Part shown: in pieces, positions 45,827 through 53,312 of the stretch | How the letters are laid out: every line of letters begins with the position of its first letter | Position numbering within the stretch: position 1 is the first letter of the stretch | Assembly (NCBI RefSeq): GCF_014648515.1 | Contig: NZ_BMRG01000015.1 | Coordinates: 111,823 to 175,822 of the forward strand | Reading direction: 5' to 3' | From: Saccharothrix coeruleofusca | Lineage (GTDB): Bacteria; Actinomycetota; Actinomycetes; Mycobacteriales; Pseudonocardiaceae | Length of the DNA: 64,000 nt | Translations under genes and position numbers: made by a program | Notes under the pieces: generated by a model | Databases searched by the model: none | What the model saw: the letters and a program-made list of their open reading frames with translations, nothing else | What the model was told of the DNA's origin: nothing

Positions 45827-47434
45827 TCAGGCCAGCAGTCCGCGCTCCCGCAGGTGCTCGCGGGCGTGCTCGATCGCCTCGGGCGTGCTGTCGAACACCG
45901 GCAGGCCCAGGTTGTCCAGCGCCCGCCGGTGCTCCTCGCGCACGCCCGAGACCAGCACGGTGACCCCGCGGTGCTCCAGCCGCCGCACCGCGTCGCGCAG
46001 CACCTGCGCGCCGGTGGCGTCCACCGCCGACAGCCGCGACATGCGCAGGACGACCACCGCCACCGGGGTGATCTCGGTCAGCTCCAGCAGGAACCGGTGG
46101 GCGGCGGCGAACAGCAGCGGCCCGTCGAGCCGGTAGGCGACGATGTGCTGCGCCAGCAGGGCACGCTCCTCCTCGCGGTGGTCGCCCGGCTCCAGCGGCA
46201 CCTCCTCCAGCCGCGCCGAGCGCGACACCGCCCGCAGCGCGAACACCCCGGCCAGCAGCAGGCCGACGATCACCGCGGTGACCAGGTCCAGCGCCAGCGT
46301 GGCCACCGCGGTCAGCGCCAGCACCGCCGCGTCCGAGCGGCCCGCGCGGGCCAGCGCGCGCACCGAGCCGACCTCGACCATGCGGACCGCCGTGGCGAGC
46401 AGCACGCCCGCCAGCACCGCCAGCGGGACGCCCGCCACCCACGGCGCGGCGACCAGCACGATCAGCAGCAGCACCACGGCGTGGGTGAGCGCGGCGAGCC
46501 GGGAGGTGGCTCCCGAGCGCACGTTGACCGCCGTGCGCGCGATGGCGGCGGTGGCGGGCACCCCGCCGAACAGCGGCGCCACCAGGTTGGCCAGGCCCTG
46601 GCCGAACAGCTCGCGGTCGGGGTCGTGCCGCTGGTTGACGCTCATGCCGTCGGCGACGGCGGCGGACAGCAGGCTCTCCAGCGCGGCGAGGGCGGCGACC
46701 GCGACCGCCGATGGCAGCAACGACCACAGAGCCGACGGGTCCAGGAACGCCAGCGACGGCGCGGGCAGCGCGGCGGGCAGCTCGCCGATCCTGGCCACCG
46801 GCAGCGCGGCCCACTGCGCCAGCACGGTCGCCACGACCACGGCGGGCAGCGAGAACGGCACGCCCGGCCGCCACCGCGCGCCCAGCAGCATCACCAGCGC
46901 CACGCCCACCGCGAGCGCGACCGCCTCCCAGCGCGGCGCGGCGGCGAAGTCCGCGACGGCCTCGGCGGCGGCCAGCACCACGTGCTCCTCGGCTGGAGTG
47001 GGCACGCCCAGCGCGGCGGGCACCTGCTGCAAGGCGATCACGGCCGCGATGCCGATGGTGAACCCCTCCACCACGGGCGCGGGCACGTAGCGCATGTAGC
47101 GACCCGCGCGGGCCACCGCGAGCAGCACCAGCAGCACGCCCGCCAGCAGACCCACGGTGAGCACGCCGTCCGCCCCGTAGCGGGCGACGATGGGCACCAG
47201 CACCACGGTCATCGCGCCGGTGGGCCCGGACACCTGGAGGCTGGAGCCGCCGAACACCGCCGCCAGCGCGCCCGCCACGACGGCGGTGACCAGGCCCGAA
47301 GCCGCGCCGAGGCCGGAGGCGACGCCGAAGCCCAGCGCGAGCGGCAGCGCCACGATCGCCACCGTCACCCCGGCCAGCAGGTCGCGCCGGGTCGCCCCGG
47401 ACCAGTCGGTCCGCGCGGGCAGGAAGGTGGTCAC
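45827..47434 (-). CDS. SulP/SLC26-family anion transporter with STAS domain
   Basis: A 535-residue membrane protein. The SulP signature is near the N-terminus (RRDLLAGVTVAIVALPLALG, residues 15-34), about twelve to fourteen helices run to residue 400, and a cytoplasmic STAS domain (about 415-530, with MSRLSAVDATGAQVLRDAVR) ends the protein. SulP members move sulfate, bicarbonate, dicarboxylates or other anions. The GTG start overlaps the stop of an ArsR gene (GTGA). Its place beside the phosphoketolase-acetate kinase operon raises export of an organic anion as a possibility, but the substrate cannot be read from sequence. Confidence 0.92.
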   Translation of the reverse strand: MTTFLPARTDWSGATRRDLLAGVTVAIVALPLALGFGVASGLGAASGLVTAVVAGALAAVFGGSSLQVSGPTGAMTVVLVPIVARYGADGVLTVGLLAGVLLVLLAVARAGRYMRYVPAPVVEGFTIGIAAVIALQQVPAALGVPTPAEEHVVLAAAEAVADFAAAPRWEAVALAVGVALVMLLGARWRPGVPFSLPAVVVATVLAQWAALPVARIGELPAALPAPSLAFLDPSALWSLLPSAVAVAALAALESLLSAAVADGMSVNQRHDPDRELFGQGLANLVAPLFGGVPATAAIARTAVNVRSGATSRLAALTHAVVLLLIVLVAAPWVAGVPLAVLAGVLLATAVRMVEVGSVRALARAGRSDAAVLALTAVATLALDLVTAVIVGLLLAGVFALRAVSRSARLEEVPLEPGDHREEERALLAQHIVAYRLDGPLLFAAAHRFLLELTEITPVAVVVLRMSRLSAVDATGAQVLRDAVRRLEHRGVTVLVSGVREEHRRALDNLGLPVFDSTPEAIEHAREHLRERGLLA

Positions 47435-47766
47435 GCGCCCTCCTCCTCGCGCAGCAGGGCCAGCAGCTCGTTCTGCCCGGTCAGCAGGCCGGTGAGGACC
47501 TGCCGCGCGATCCGCAGCAGTTCGGCGACATCGGGGCTGGCCAGCGCGTACACCACGGTCGTGCCGTCGCGGGTGGCCGTGACGATGCCCGAGCGGCGCA
47601 GCACCGCCAGCTGGGCCGACAGGCTGGACGCCTCGACGCCGATGTCGGCCAGCAGGTCGCGCACCGGCTTGGGACCGTCCTGGAGCAGCTCGAGCACCCT
47701 GATGCGCACCGGGTGCCCGAGCATCCGGAAGAACTCGGCCTTGGCCTGGTGCAGCGGGAGGGGCAC
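47431..47766 (-). CDS. ArsR-family winged-helix regulator
   Basis: A 111-residue ArsR/SmtB-type repressor. The helix-turn-helix is PVRDLLADIGVEASSLSAQL (about residues 33-52) and the wing SGIVTATRDGTTVVYALASP. There is no CxC metal site in the recognition helix, so it may sense another signal. The start was placed at GTG 47766, with GGAGGA four bases upstream; the longer frame reads through the operator palindrome. It is co-translated with the SulP gene it presumably represses. Confidence 0.88.
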   Translation of the reverse strand: MPLPLHQAKAEFFRMLGHPVRIRVLELLQDGPKPVRDLLADIGVEASSLSAQLAVLRRSGIVTATRDGTTVVYALASPDVAELLRIARQVLTGLLTGQNELLALLREEEGA

Positions 47767-47784
47767 GGCGTCCTCCGAAGTCGA

Positions 47785-47808
47785 AGAATTGAAGATTTCT
47801 TCAATTCT
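47785..47808. promoter_or_regulatory. perfect 24-bp palindromic operator upstream of arsR-sulP
   Basis: AGAATTGAAG-ATTT-CTTCAATTCT has perfect 10-bp arms. It is strikingly AT-rich in this GC-rich DNA, lies 19 bp before the arsR start and overlaps the TAG stop of ackA (47807-47809). It is the expected ArsR autoregulatory operator. Confidence 0.8.
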
Positions 47809-48883
47809 ACAAGACTGCGACTTCGTCCAGGGCGCGGCGGGTGCCCGCGGCGATCTCGACGTCCTCGCGGGCCTCGACCACCCACGCGGGGACCGGCGAG
47901 GCGTCCGCGGTGACGCGGGCGTCACCGCGCGCGGCGTCGTTGCGGTCCCGGTCCAGGCGCAGGCCCAGGAACGCCAGCCCGTCGAGCACGCGGGCGCGGA
48001 CCTCGGGGTCGTGCTCGCCGATGCCGCCGGTGAAGACCAGCAGGTCCAGCCCGCCCAGGGAGGCGGCCATGGCCGCGATCCCCTGCCGCAACCGGTGGGT
48101 GAACACCTCCAGGGCCAGGCGGGCGTCGGCGGAGCCCGCGGCGATGGCGGCGTGCACGTCGCGCATGTCGGCGTGCCCGGACAGGCCGACCAGGCCCGAG
48201 CGGTGCGCCAGGCCGTCCGCCAGGTCCTCGGCGCCGAGGTGGTCCAGCAGGCGCAGCAGCAGGCCGGGGTCGAGGTCGCCGCTGCGGGTGGCCATCGGCA
48301 GTCCCGCCAGCGGCGTGAAGCCCATCGTGGTGTCGACCGAGCGCCCGTCGCGGACCGCGGCCAGCGAGCAGCCCGCGCCGAGGTGGCAGCTCACCACGCG
48401 GGCACCGGGCAGACCGGCCAGCTCGGCCGCGCGGCGCGAGGCGTAGGCGTGGGACAGGCCGTGGAAGCCGTAGCGGCGCAGGTCCCAGCGGGCCCGCCAG
48501 CGCCCCGGCAGCGGGTAGGTCGCCGCGGCGGCGGGCAGCGTGCGGTGGAAGGCCGTGTCGAAGCACGCCACGTGCGGCACGTCGGGCAGCAGGGCCAGCG
48601 CCGCGTCGATGCCCGCCAGCGCGCGCGGCTGGTGCAGCGGCGCGAGCTCGGTCAGCGCGGCGATCTCCCGGCGCACCACGGGGGTGATCACCACGGGGGC
48701 GGTGAAGCGCGAGCCGCCGTGGACGACGCGGTGGCCCACGGCGTCCACCGGCGGCAGCCGCAGGTCGAGCTCGGAGGCGCCGTCCCACCGCTCGACGTGG
48801 TGCTGGGCGAGGACTTCGCCGTCCTCGCCCAGCACGCTCAGCTTCAGGCTGGACGAGCCAGCGTTGACCACCAGCACGTCCAT
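47807..48883 (-). CDS. ackA: acetate kinase
   Basis: A 358-residue ASKHA-family kinase that converts acetyl-phosphate and ADP to acetate and ATP. Signature 1 is VLVVNAGSSSLKLSVL (residues 3-18), catalytic His/Arg lie in DAVGHRVVHGGSRF, signature 2 is YGFHGLSHAYASRRAA, and the C-terminal nucleotide site is VFTGGIGEHDPEVR. It is about 40 residues shorter than typical AckA, with loop deletions only. TGATG overlap with the upstream phosphoketolase gene makes the pair a phosphoketolase-to-acetate ATP module. Its stop codon lies inside the next operon's operator. Confidence 0.95.
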   Translation of the reverse strand: MDVLVVNAGSSSLKLSVLGEDGEVLAQHHVERWDGASELDLRLPPVDAVGHRVVHGGSRFTAPVVITPVVRREIAALTELAPLHQPRALAGIDAALALLPDVPHVACFDTAFHRTLPAAAATYPLPGRWRARWDLRRYGFHGLSHAYASRRAAELAGLPGARVVSCHLGAGCSLAAVRDGRSVDTTMGFTPLAGLPMATRSGDLDPGLLLRLLDHLGAEDLADGLAHRSGLVGLSGHADMRDVHAAIAAGSADARLALEVFTHRLRQGIAAMAASLGGLDLLVFTGGIGEHDPEVRARVLDGLAFLGLRLDRDRNDAARGDARVTADASPVPAWVVEAREDVEIAAGTRRALDEVAVL

Positions 48884-51234
48884 CAGTACGGCCAGCTCCA
48901 GTTGCGGATCTCGGGCAGGTCCTCGCCGTGCTCGCGGATGTGGGCGTGGTGGCGGGTGCGCTGGTCGGTCATCAGCTGCCGCAGCCCCACCGCCTTCGGG
49001 CCGAGGCCGGGCACCCGGTCGATGACGTCGGTGACCAGCCGGTAGCGGTCCATGTCGTTGAGCACCAGCATGTCGAACGGCGTGGTGGTGGTGCCCTCCT
49101 CCTTGTAGCCGCGCACGTGGATGTTGCGGTGGTTGGTGCGCCGGTAGGTCAGCCGGTGGATCAGCCACGGGTAGCCGTGGTAGGCGAAGATCACCGGCTT
49201 GTCCGGGGTGAACATCGCGTCGAACTCCCGGTCGGACATCCCGTGCGGGTGCTCGGTCTCCGGCTGCAGCCGCATCAGGTCCACCACGTTGACCACGCGC
49301 ACCTTCAGCTCCGGCAGGTGCTCGCGCAGCAGCGCGGTCGCGGCCATGACCTCCAGGGTGGGCGCGTCGCCCGCGCAGGCCAGCACCACGTCCGGCTCGT
49401 CCATCCGGTCGTCGGTGCCCGCCCACTCCCAGATGCCCGCGCCGCGGGCGCAGTGCAGCGCGGCCTCCTGCGGGCCCAGCCAGTCCGGCGTGAGGTTCTT
49501 GCCGGAGACGATGACGTTGACGTAGTCGCGGCTGCGCAGGCAGTGGTCGGTCACCGACAGCAGGGTGTTGGTGTCCACCGGCAGGTAGACCCGGACGACC
49601 TCGGCCTTCTTGTTCATCACGTGGTCGATGAAGCCGGGGTCCTGGTGGGAGAAGCCGTTGTGGTCCTGCCGCCACACGTGCGAGGACAGCAGGTAGTTCA
49701 GCGAGGCGACCGGGCGACGCCAGTCGATCGAGCGGTGCGTCTTGAGCCACTTGGCGTGCTGGTTGAACATCGAGTCCACGATGTGGATGAACGCCTCGTA
49801 GCAGTTGAACAGGCCGTGCCGCCCGGTCAGCAGGTAGCCCTCCAGCAGGCCCTGGCACAGGTGCTCCGAGAGCACCTCCACCACCCGGCCGTCGGTGCTC
49901 AGGTGCTCGTCGACCGGCTCGGTGCCCGCCTGCCACTGCTTGCCGGTCACCTCGAACACCGCGTCCAGCCGGTTGGAGGCGGTCTCGTCCGGGCCGAAGA
50001 CGCGGAAGTTGCGCGCCTCGGCGTTGAGGACCATCACGTCACGCAGCATCCGCCCCAGCGCGCGGGTCGGCTCGGAGGTGCCGCCGCCGTGCTTGGTCAC
50101 CTCCACCATGTGCTCGCGGACGTCGGGCATCCGCAGCTCCTGCAGCAGCAGACCGCCGTTGGCGTGCGGGGTGGCGCCCATGCGCAGCTCGCCGCGCGGC
50201 GCCAGGGCCAGCAGCTCCTCGCGCGGGCGGCCGTCGGCGTCGAACAGCTCCTCGGGCCGGTAGGAGCGCAGCCAGGACTCCAGCAGCCGCAGGTGATCGG
50301 GGTTGTCGCGCACACCCGCCAGCGGCACCTGGTGCGAGCGCCAGGTGCCCTCCACCGCAACGCCGTCCACTTCGGACGGACCGGTCCAGCCCTTGGGGCT
50401 GCGCAGCACGATCATCGGCCACCTCGGCCGCTCGGTCTGCCCCGCGCGGGCCGCCTGCCGGATGCGGGCGATCTCGTCAACCACCTCGTCGAGCACCTCG
50501 GCCATGCGGACGTGCATGGTCGAGGGGTCGTCGCCCTCGACGTAGCGCGGGGTGTAGCCGTAGCCGCGCAGCAGCGCGTCCAGCTCCTCGTGCGGGATGC
50601 GCGCCAGCACGGTCGGGTTGGCGATCTTGTAGCCGTTGAGGTGCAGGATCGGCAGCACCGCGCCGTCGTGCGCCGGGTCGAGGAACTTGGTCAGGTGCCA
50701 GCTGGCGGCCAGCGGACCGGTCTCCGCCTCGCCGTCGCCGACCACGCACGCGACCAGCAGGTCCGGGTTGTCCAGCGCCGCGCCGAACGCGTGCGCTAGC
50801 GAGTAGCCCAGCTCACCGCCCTCGTGGATGGAGCCGGGCACCTCCGGCGCCACGTGGCTGGGCACCCCGCCGGGGAAGGAGAACTGCCGGAACAGCCGCC
50901 GCATCCCGTAGGCGTCGCGCGGCACGTCCGGGTGCGTCTGGCTGTAGCTGCCCTCCAGCCAGGTGTTGGCCAGCAGCGCAGGCCCGCCGTGGCCGGGGCC
51001 GGTCACGAACAGCACCTCCAGCTCGCGGGCGTTGATCACCCGGTTCAGGTGCGCGTAGACGAAGTTCAGGCCCGGCGTGGTGCCCCAGTGCCCCAGCAGC
51101 CGGGGCTTGATGTGCTCGGGCGTCAGCGGCGTGGTGAGCAGCGGGTTGTCCAGCAGGTAGATCTGCCCGGCCGAGAGGTAGTTGGCCGCGCGCCAGTAGG
51201 CGTCGACGAGGGCCAGGTCGTCCGACTGCGACAT
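48883..51234 (-). CDS. xfp: phosphoketolase (xylulose-5-/fructose-6-phosphate)
   Basis: A 783-residue thiamine-diphosphate enzyme that splits xylulose-5-P (and often fructose-6-P) with phosphate into acetyl-phosphate and glyceraldehyde-3-P (or erythrose-4-P). Landmarks include [20 protein letters not shown] (residues 48-67), [28 protein letters not shown] (near 135-154), the ThDP motif [15 protein letters not shown], and the C-terminal [20 protein letters not shown]. The length is normal. The ATG at 51234 has AGGAGA upstream, and three DosR-like boxes lie 89-158 bp before it. It is co-translated with ackA. Confidence 0.96.
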   Translation of the reverse strand: MSQSDDLALVDAYWRAANYLSAGQIYLLDNPLLTTPLTPEHIKPRLLGHWGTTPGLNFVYAHLNRVINARELEVLFVTGPGHGGPALLANTWLEGSYSQTHPDVPRDAYGMRRLFRQFSFPGGVPSHVAPEVPGSIHEGGELGYSLAHAFGAALDNPDLLVACVVGDGEAETGPLAASWHLTKFLDPAHDGAVLPILHLNGYKIANPTVLARIPHEELDALLRGYGYTPRYVEGDDPSTMHVRMAEVLDEVVDEIARIRQAARAGQTERPRWPMIVLRSPKGWTGPSEVDGVAVEGTWRSHQVPLAGVRDNPDHLRLLESWLRSYRPEELFDADGRPREELLALAPRGELRMGATPHANGGLLLQELRMPDVREHMVEVTKHGGGTSEPTRALGRMLRDVMVLNAEARNFRVFGPDETASNRLDAVFEVTGKQWQAGTEPVDEHLSTDGRVVEVLSEHLCQGLLEGYLLTGRHGLFNCYEAFIHIVDSMFNQHAKWLKTHRSIDWRRPVASLNYLLSSHVWRQDHNGFSHQDPGFIDHVMNKKAEVVRVYLPVDTNTLLSVTDHCLRSRDYVNVIVSGKNLTPDWLGPQEAALHCARGAGIWEWAGTDDRMDEPDVVLACAGDAPTLEVMAATALLREHLPELKVRVVNVVDLMRLQPETEHPHGMSDREFDAMFTPDKPVIFAYHGYPWLIHRLTYRRTNHRNIHVRGYKEEGTTTTPFDMLVLNDMDRYRLVTDVIDRVPGLGPKAVGLRQLMTDQRTRHHAHIREHGEDLPEIRNWSWPY

Positions 51235-51322
51235 GTCGCTTCTCCTGTGGGGTCCGGGGACGTCGGTCTTCAGCCTGCCTTCGGAACCGATGCTGCCCCA
51301 GGGACCGGGGACACGCACGGCG

Positions 51323-51392
51323 AGGACTTTCGGCCCTGCGCGACGCGGGACCGCGCACCCGGACGTCCCGACGTGGTCGGGACCTTCGCACG
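51323..51392. promoter_or_regulatory. cluster of three DosR-like boxes upstream of the phosphoketolase operon
   Basis: AGGACTTTCGGCCC (51323-51336), GGGACCGCGCACCC (51347-51360) and GGGACCTTCGCACG (51379-51392) stand in the same orientation. The first is one of the best matches in the window. They could serve xfp-ackA (start 51234) and the divergent ORF/USP region beginning at 51455. Confidence 0.7.
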
Positions 51393-51454
51393 CGTCGTCC
51401 GGTCACCGCGCGGACCAGACTGGATGCGAGGGCGGAAGCGGAGGAGACGAAGCC

Positions 51455-51622
51455 ATGACAGCGGTAGCCCACTCCGACAGGACGAGCGGGCGACGACCCG
51501 CGCCCCGCGGCGATCCCTGGCGCGGTGATGACGCTGCTGATGTGGGCCGCCGGATGGCCACTGGCCCGCTTCACCTCCACCGGCCAACCCGGCGCCCATC
51601 ATCGGCGACCACACCTGACTGC
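51455..51622 (+). pseudogene. possible decayed small gene before the USP at 51698
   Basis: The 463-base stretch 51235-51697 has no intact gene. An ATG at 51455 has an excellent GGAGGAG ribosome site eight bases upstream, but the good third-position GC signal moves from this frame (first about 22 codons) to a second frame (MTLLMWAAGWPLARF, from 51531) and then to a third that ends in APIIGDHT and a stop near 51622. This looks like a short gene broken by two frameshifts. The first frame stays open into the USP gene, so an 81-residue N-terminal extension of the USP is the alternative. Confidence 0.3.
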
Positions 51623-51697
51623 GACGCCCCAACGAGCGGGTGGACGAGCGCGGGCTCACCCACCCGGCGACGTGTCGGATTGGAGGAGGTGCAGGTC

Positions 51698-52153
51698 ATG
51701 AGCGAGACGAAGGTCGTCGTCGGAGTGGACGCCTCGCCCGCCGGTGCCGACGCCCTGCGGTGGGCGGCGCGGCACGCCACGAACGGCGAGGTGGTGGCCG
51801 TGTCGGTGTGCCGGATGCACCCGGCGGGCGGCAGCGGCGAGGACGCCTTCCGCAGCGCGCACCGGCGGGCCCTGCGCGAGGCCGTCGAGGGGCTGCCCCC
51901 GACGCCCGGCGTGCGGGTCGCGCAACTGCTGGTGGACGGCGACCCCGGCCCCGCGCTGGTGGCGCTGTCGCACGGCGCCGACAAGCTGGTGCTGGGCGGC
52001 CACCGGTACCAGCGCGGGAACGTGGCGGTCGCGGGTGCCGTGGCGACCTACTGCCTGCGGCACGCCAAGTGCCCGGTCGTCATCGTCCCGGCCGGAGGGG
52101 ACGACGAGAGCCCCGGAGTCCACCCGCGCCCGGTCGCGCAAGAGTTCCGGTAG
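51698..52153 (+). CDS. universal stress protein, single domain
   Basis: A 151-residue Usp protein (VVVGVDASPAGADALRWAA at the N-terminus). The nucleotide loop is altered: LGGHRYQRGNVAVAGAVATY lacks the Gly/Ser pattern of ATP-binding members, so it probably belongs to the non-ATP-binding UspA class. The start has GGAGGAGGT eight bases upstream. It follows the decayed ORF and is ended by a strong hairpin. Confidence 0.9.
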   Translation: MSETKVVVGVDASPAGADALRWAARHATNGEVVAVSVCRMHPAGGSGEDAFRSAHRRALREAVEGLPPTPGVRVAQLLVDGDPGPALVALSHGADKLVLGGHRYQRGNVAVAGAVATYCLRHAKCPVVIVPAGGDDESPGVHPRPVAQEFR

Positions 52154-52162
52154 CCCCGTCGG

Positions 52163-52198
52163 GTCCGCCCCGCACCACGAGCGTGGTGCGGGGCGGAC
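52163..52198. terminator. strong hairpin terminator after the USP gene
   Basis: A perfect 16-bp stem (GTCCGCCCCGCACCAC / GTGGTGCGGGGCGGAC) with a GAGC loop begins 10 bases after the stop at 52153. Confidence 0.85.
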
Positions 52199-52230
52199 GC
52201 CTGTCGGCAGCGCTGTCCTGGCGGTTGGCT

Positions 52231-52400
52231 CAGCGCAGCGACGCGGCGTGGTCGGGCACCTTGTACGGCACGGTCGACAGCAGGTGCGCGGTGTAGCGCG
52301 GGAAGTACCACTGGGTGCACCCGCTCCCGGGGCTTGACCAGTTCCGCCTGCGACCGCGGCGGCCCGGCCTCGTGGACCGAGCGCCGCGGGCGCCTGCCGG
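52231..52400 (-). pseudogene. gene remnant with frameshift (C-terminal fragment)
   Basis: Between the terminator and the tandem USP stop, the minus strand has a 29-codon run with G or C at every third position (it includes WYFPRYTAHLLSTVPYK) that ends in TGA at 52231. Upstream of it the coding signal shifts to another frame (SVHEAGPPRSQAELVKPRE). No start codon or complete domain remains. I do not recognise the parent gene; it looks like the 3' end of a deleted gene. Confidence 0.4.
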
Positions 52401-52409
52401 ACGCCGTGG

Positions 52410-53312
52410 TCAGCTCCGCCCTGGCGCGTCGGCTCGCGGCGCGCCGGTCGCGACCGCTCCCCCGCCCTCGCGCACCACCAGCACCGGGCACGGCGCGTGG
52501 TGCAGCAGCGCGTGGCTGGTGGAGCCGAACAGCAAGCCCGTCAGTGCCCCTCGGCCGTGGCAGCCGACCACCAGCAGCGAGGCGTCACGGGCGCGGTCCA
52601 GCAGTGCGCGGGCGGGGTTGCCGTGGGCGATGACCAGCTCCAGCCGGACATCGGGGTACTTGTCGCGCCACGGGGCGAGGATGCCCGCCAGCTTGCCGCC
52701 GTGCGCCGCGTCGTGGTCGGCCACGTCGACGCCCAGCGCGTCGGCCATGGCGTCGGCGAACGCCTCGGGCGGTGCGTGCCAGGCGTGCACGGCGACCAGA
52801 CCGGCACCGCGGGCGGCGGCCTGCTCGAAGGCGTGCGCCAGCAGGAGGGGGTGGTCGTCGTGCACGCCGACCACGACCGGTCCGGTGCGCTGCTCGCCGC
52901 GCGCCACCACGACCGGGCAACCCCCTCGGCTGGTCAGCGCGATGGCCGTGGACCCCAGCAGCAGGGCGGTGAACCCGCCCAGCCCCCTGGAGCCGACGAC
53001 CACCGCGCTCGCGCCCTCGGACTCGGCCAGCAGCAGCGACGCCGGTTCGGCGACCTCGACGCGCGGCTCGACCGGCACATCCGGGTCGATCGACCGCGCC
53101 ACGTCCGCCGCCTCGCGCAGCCACCGCGCCGCCTGCTCGCGCAGTGCCGCGCGAATCCGGCCGTCCGGGTCCTGGAGGTCGTGGGGCAGCACCAGCTCGG
53201 CGTGCACCAGCCGCAGCGGTGCTCCCCGCCTCCCGGCCTCCCCCACCGCCCACCGCACCGCGTCCAGCGCGGGCGTGGAACCGTCCACGCCGACCACCAC
53301 GGGTCCGCTCAC
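52410..53312 (-). CDS. tandem-domain universal stress protein
   Basis: A 300-residue protein with two Usp domains. Domain 1 (1-140) has VVVGVDGSTPALDAVRW and the loop GSRGLGGFTALLLGSTAIAL; domain 2 (143-285) begins VVVGVHDDHPLL, so the usual VDGS is VHDD, and has the loop GCHGRGALTGLLFGSTSHAL. Both loops keep G-2X-G-9X-GS, consistent with ATP binding. The GTG start overlaps the stop of the P-type ATPase gene (GTGA); it is the last gene of the Rv1733c-like/DUF4389/ATPase operon. Confidence 0.92.
   Translation of the reverse strand: MSGPVVVGVDGSTPALDAVRWAVGEAGRRGAPLRLVHAELVLPHDLQDPDGRIRAALREQAARWLREAADVARSIDPDVPVEPRVEVAEPASLLLAESEGASAVVVGSRGLGGFTALLLGSTAIALTSRGGCPVVVARGEQRTGPVVVGVHDDHPLLLAHAFEQAAARGAGLVAVHAWHAPPEAFADAMADALGVDVADHDAAHGGKLAGILAPWRDKYPDVRLELVIAHGNPARALLDRARDASLLVVGCHGRGALTGLLFGSTSHALLHHAPCPVLVVREGGGAVATGAPRADAPGRS

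Noticed and set aside
45854-49045. Very long plus-strand open frame (over 1,000 codons) opposite sulP, arsR and ackA
   Set aside because: Composition is Gln/Arg/His/Gly-rich with no domain; it is the antisense shadow of three certain minus-strand genes in GC-rich DNA.
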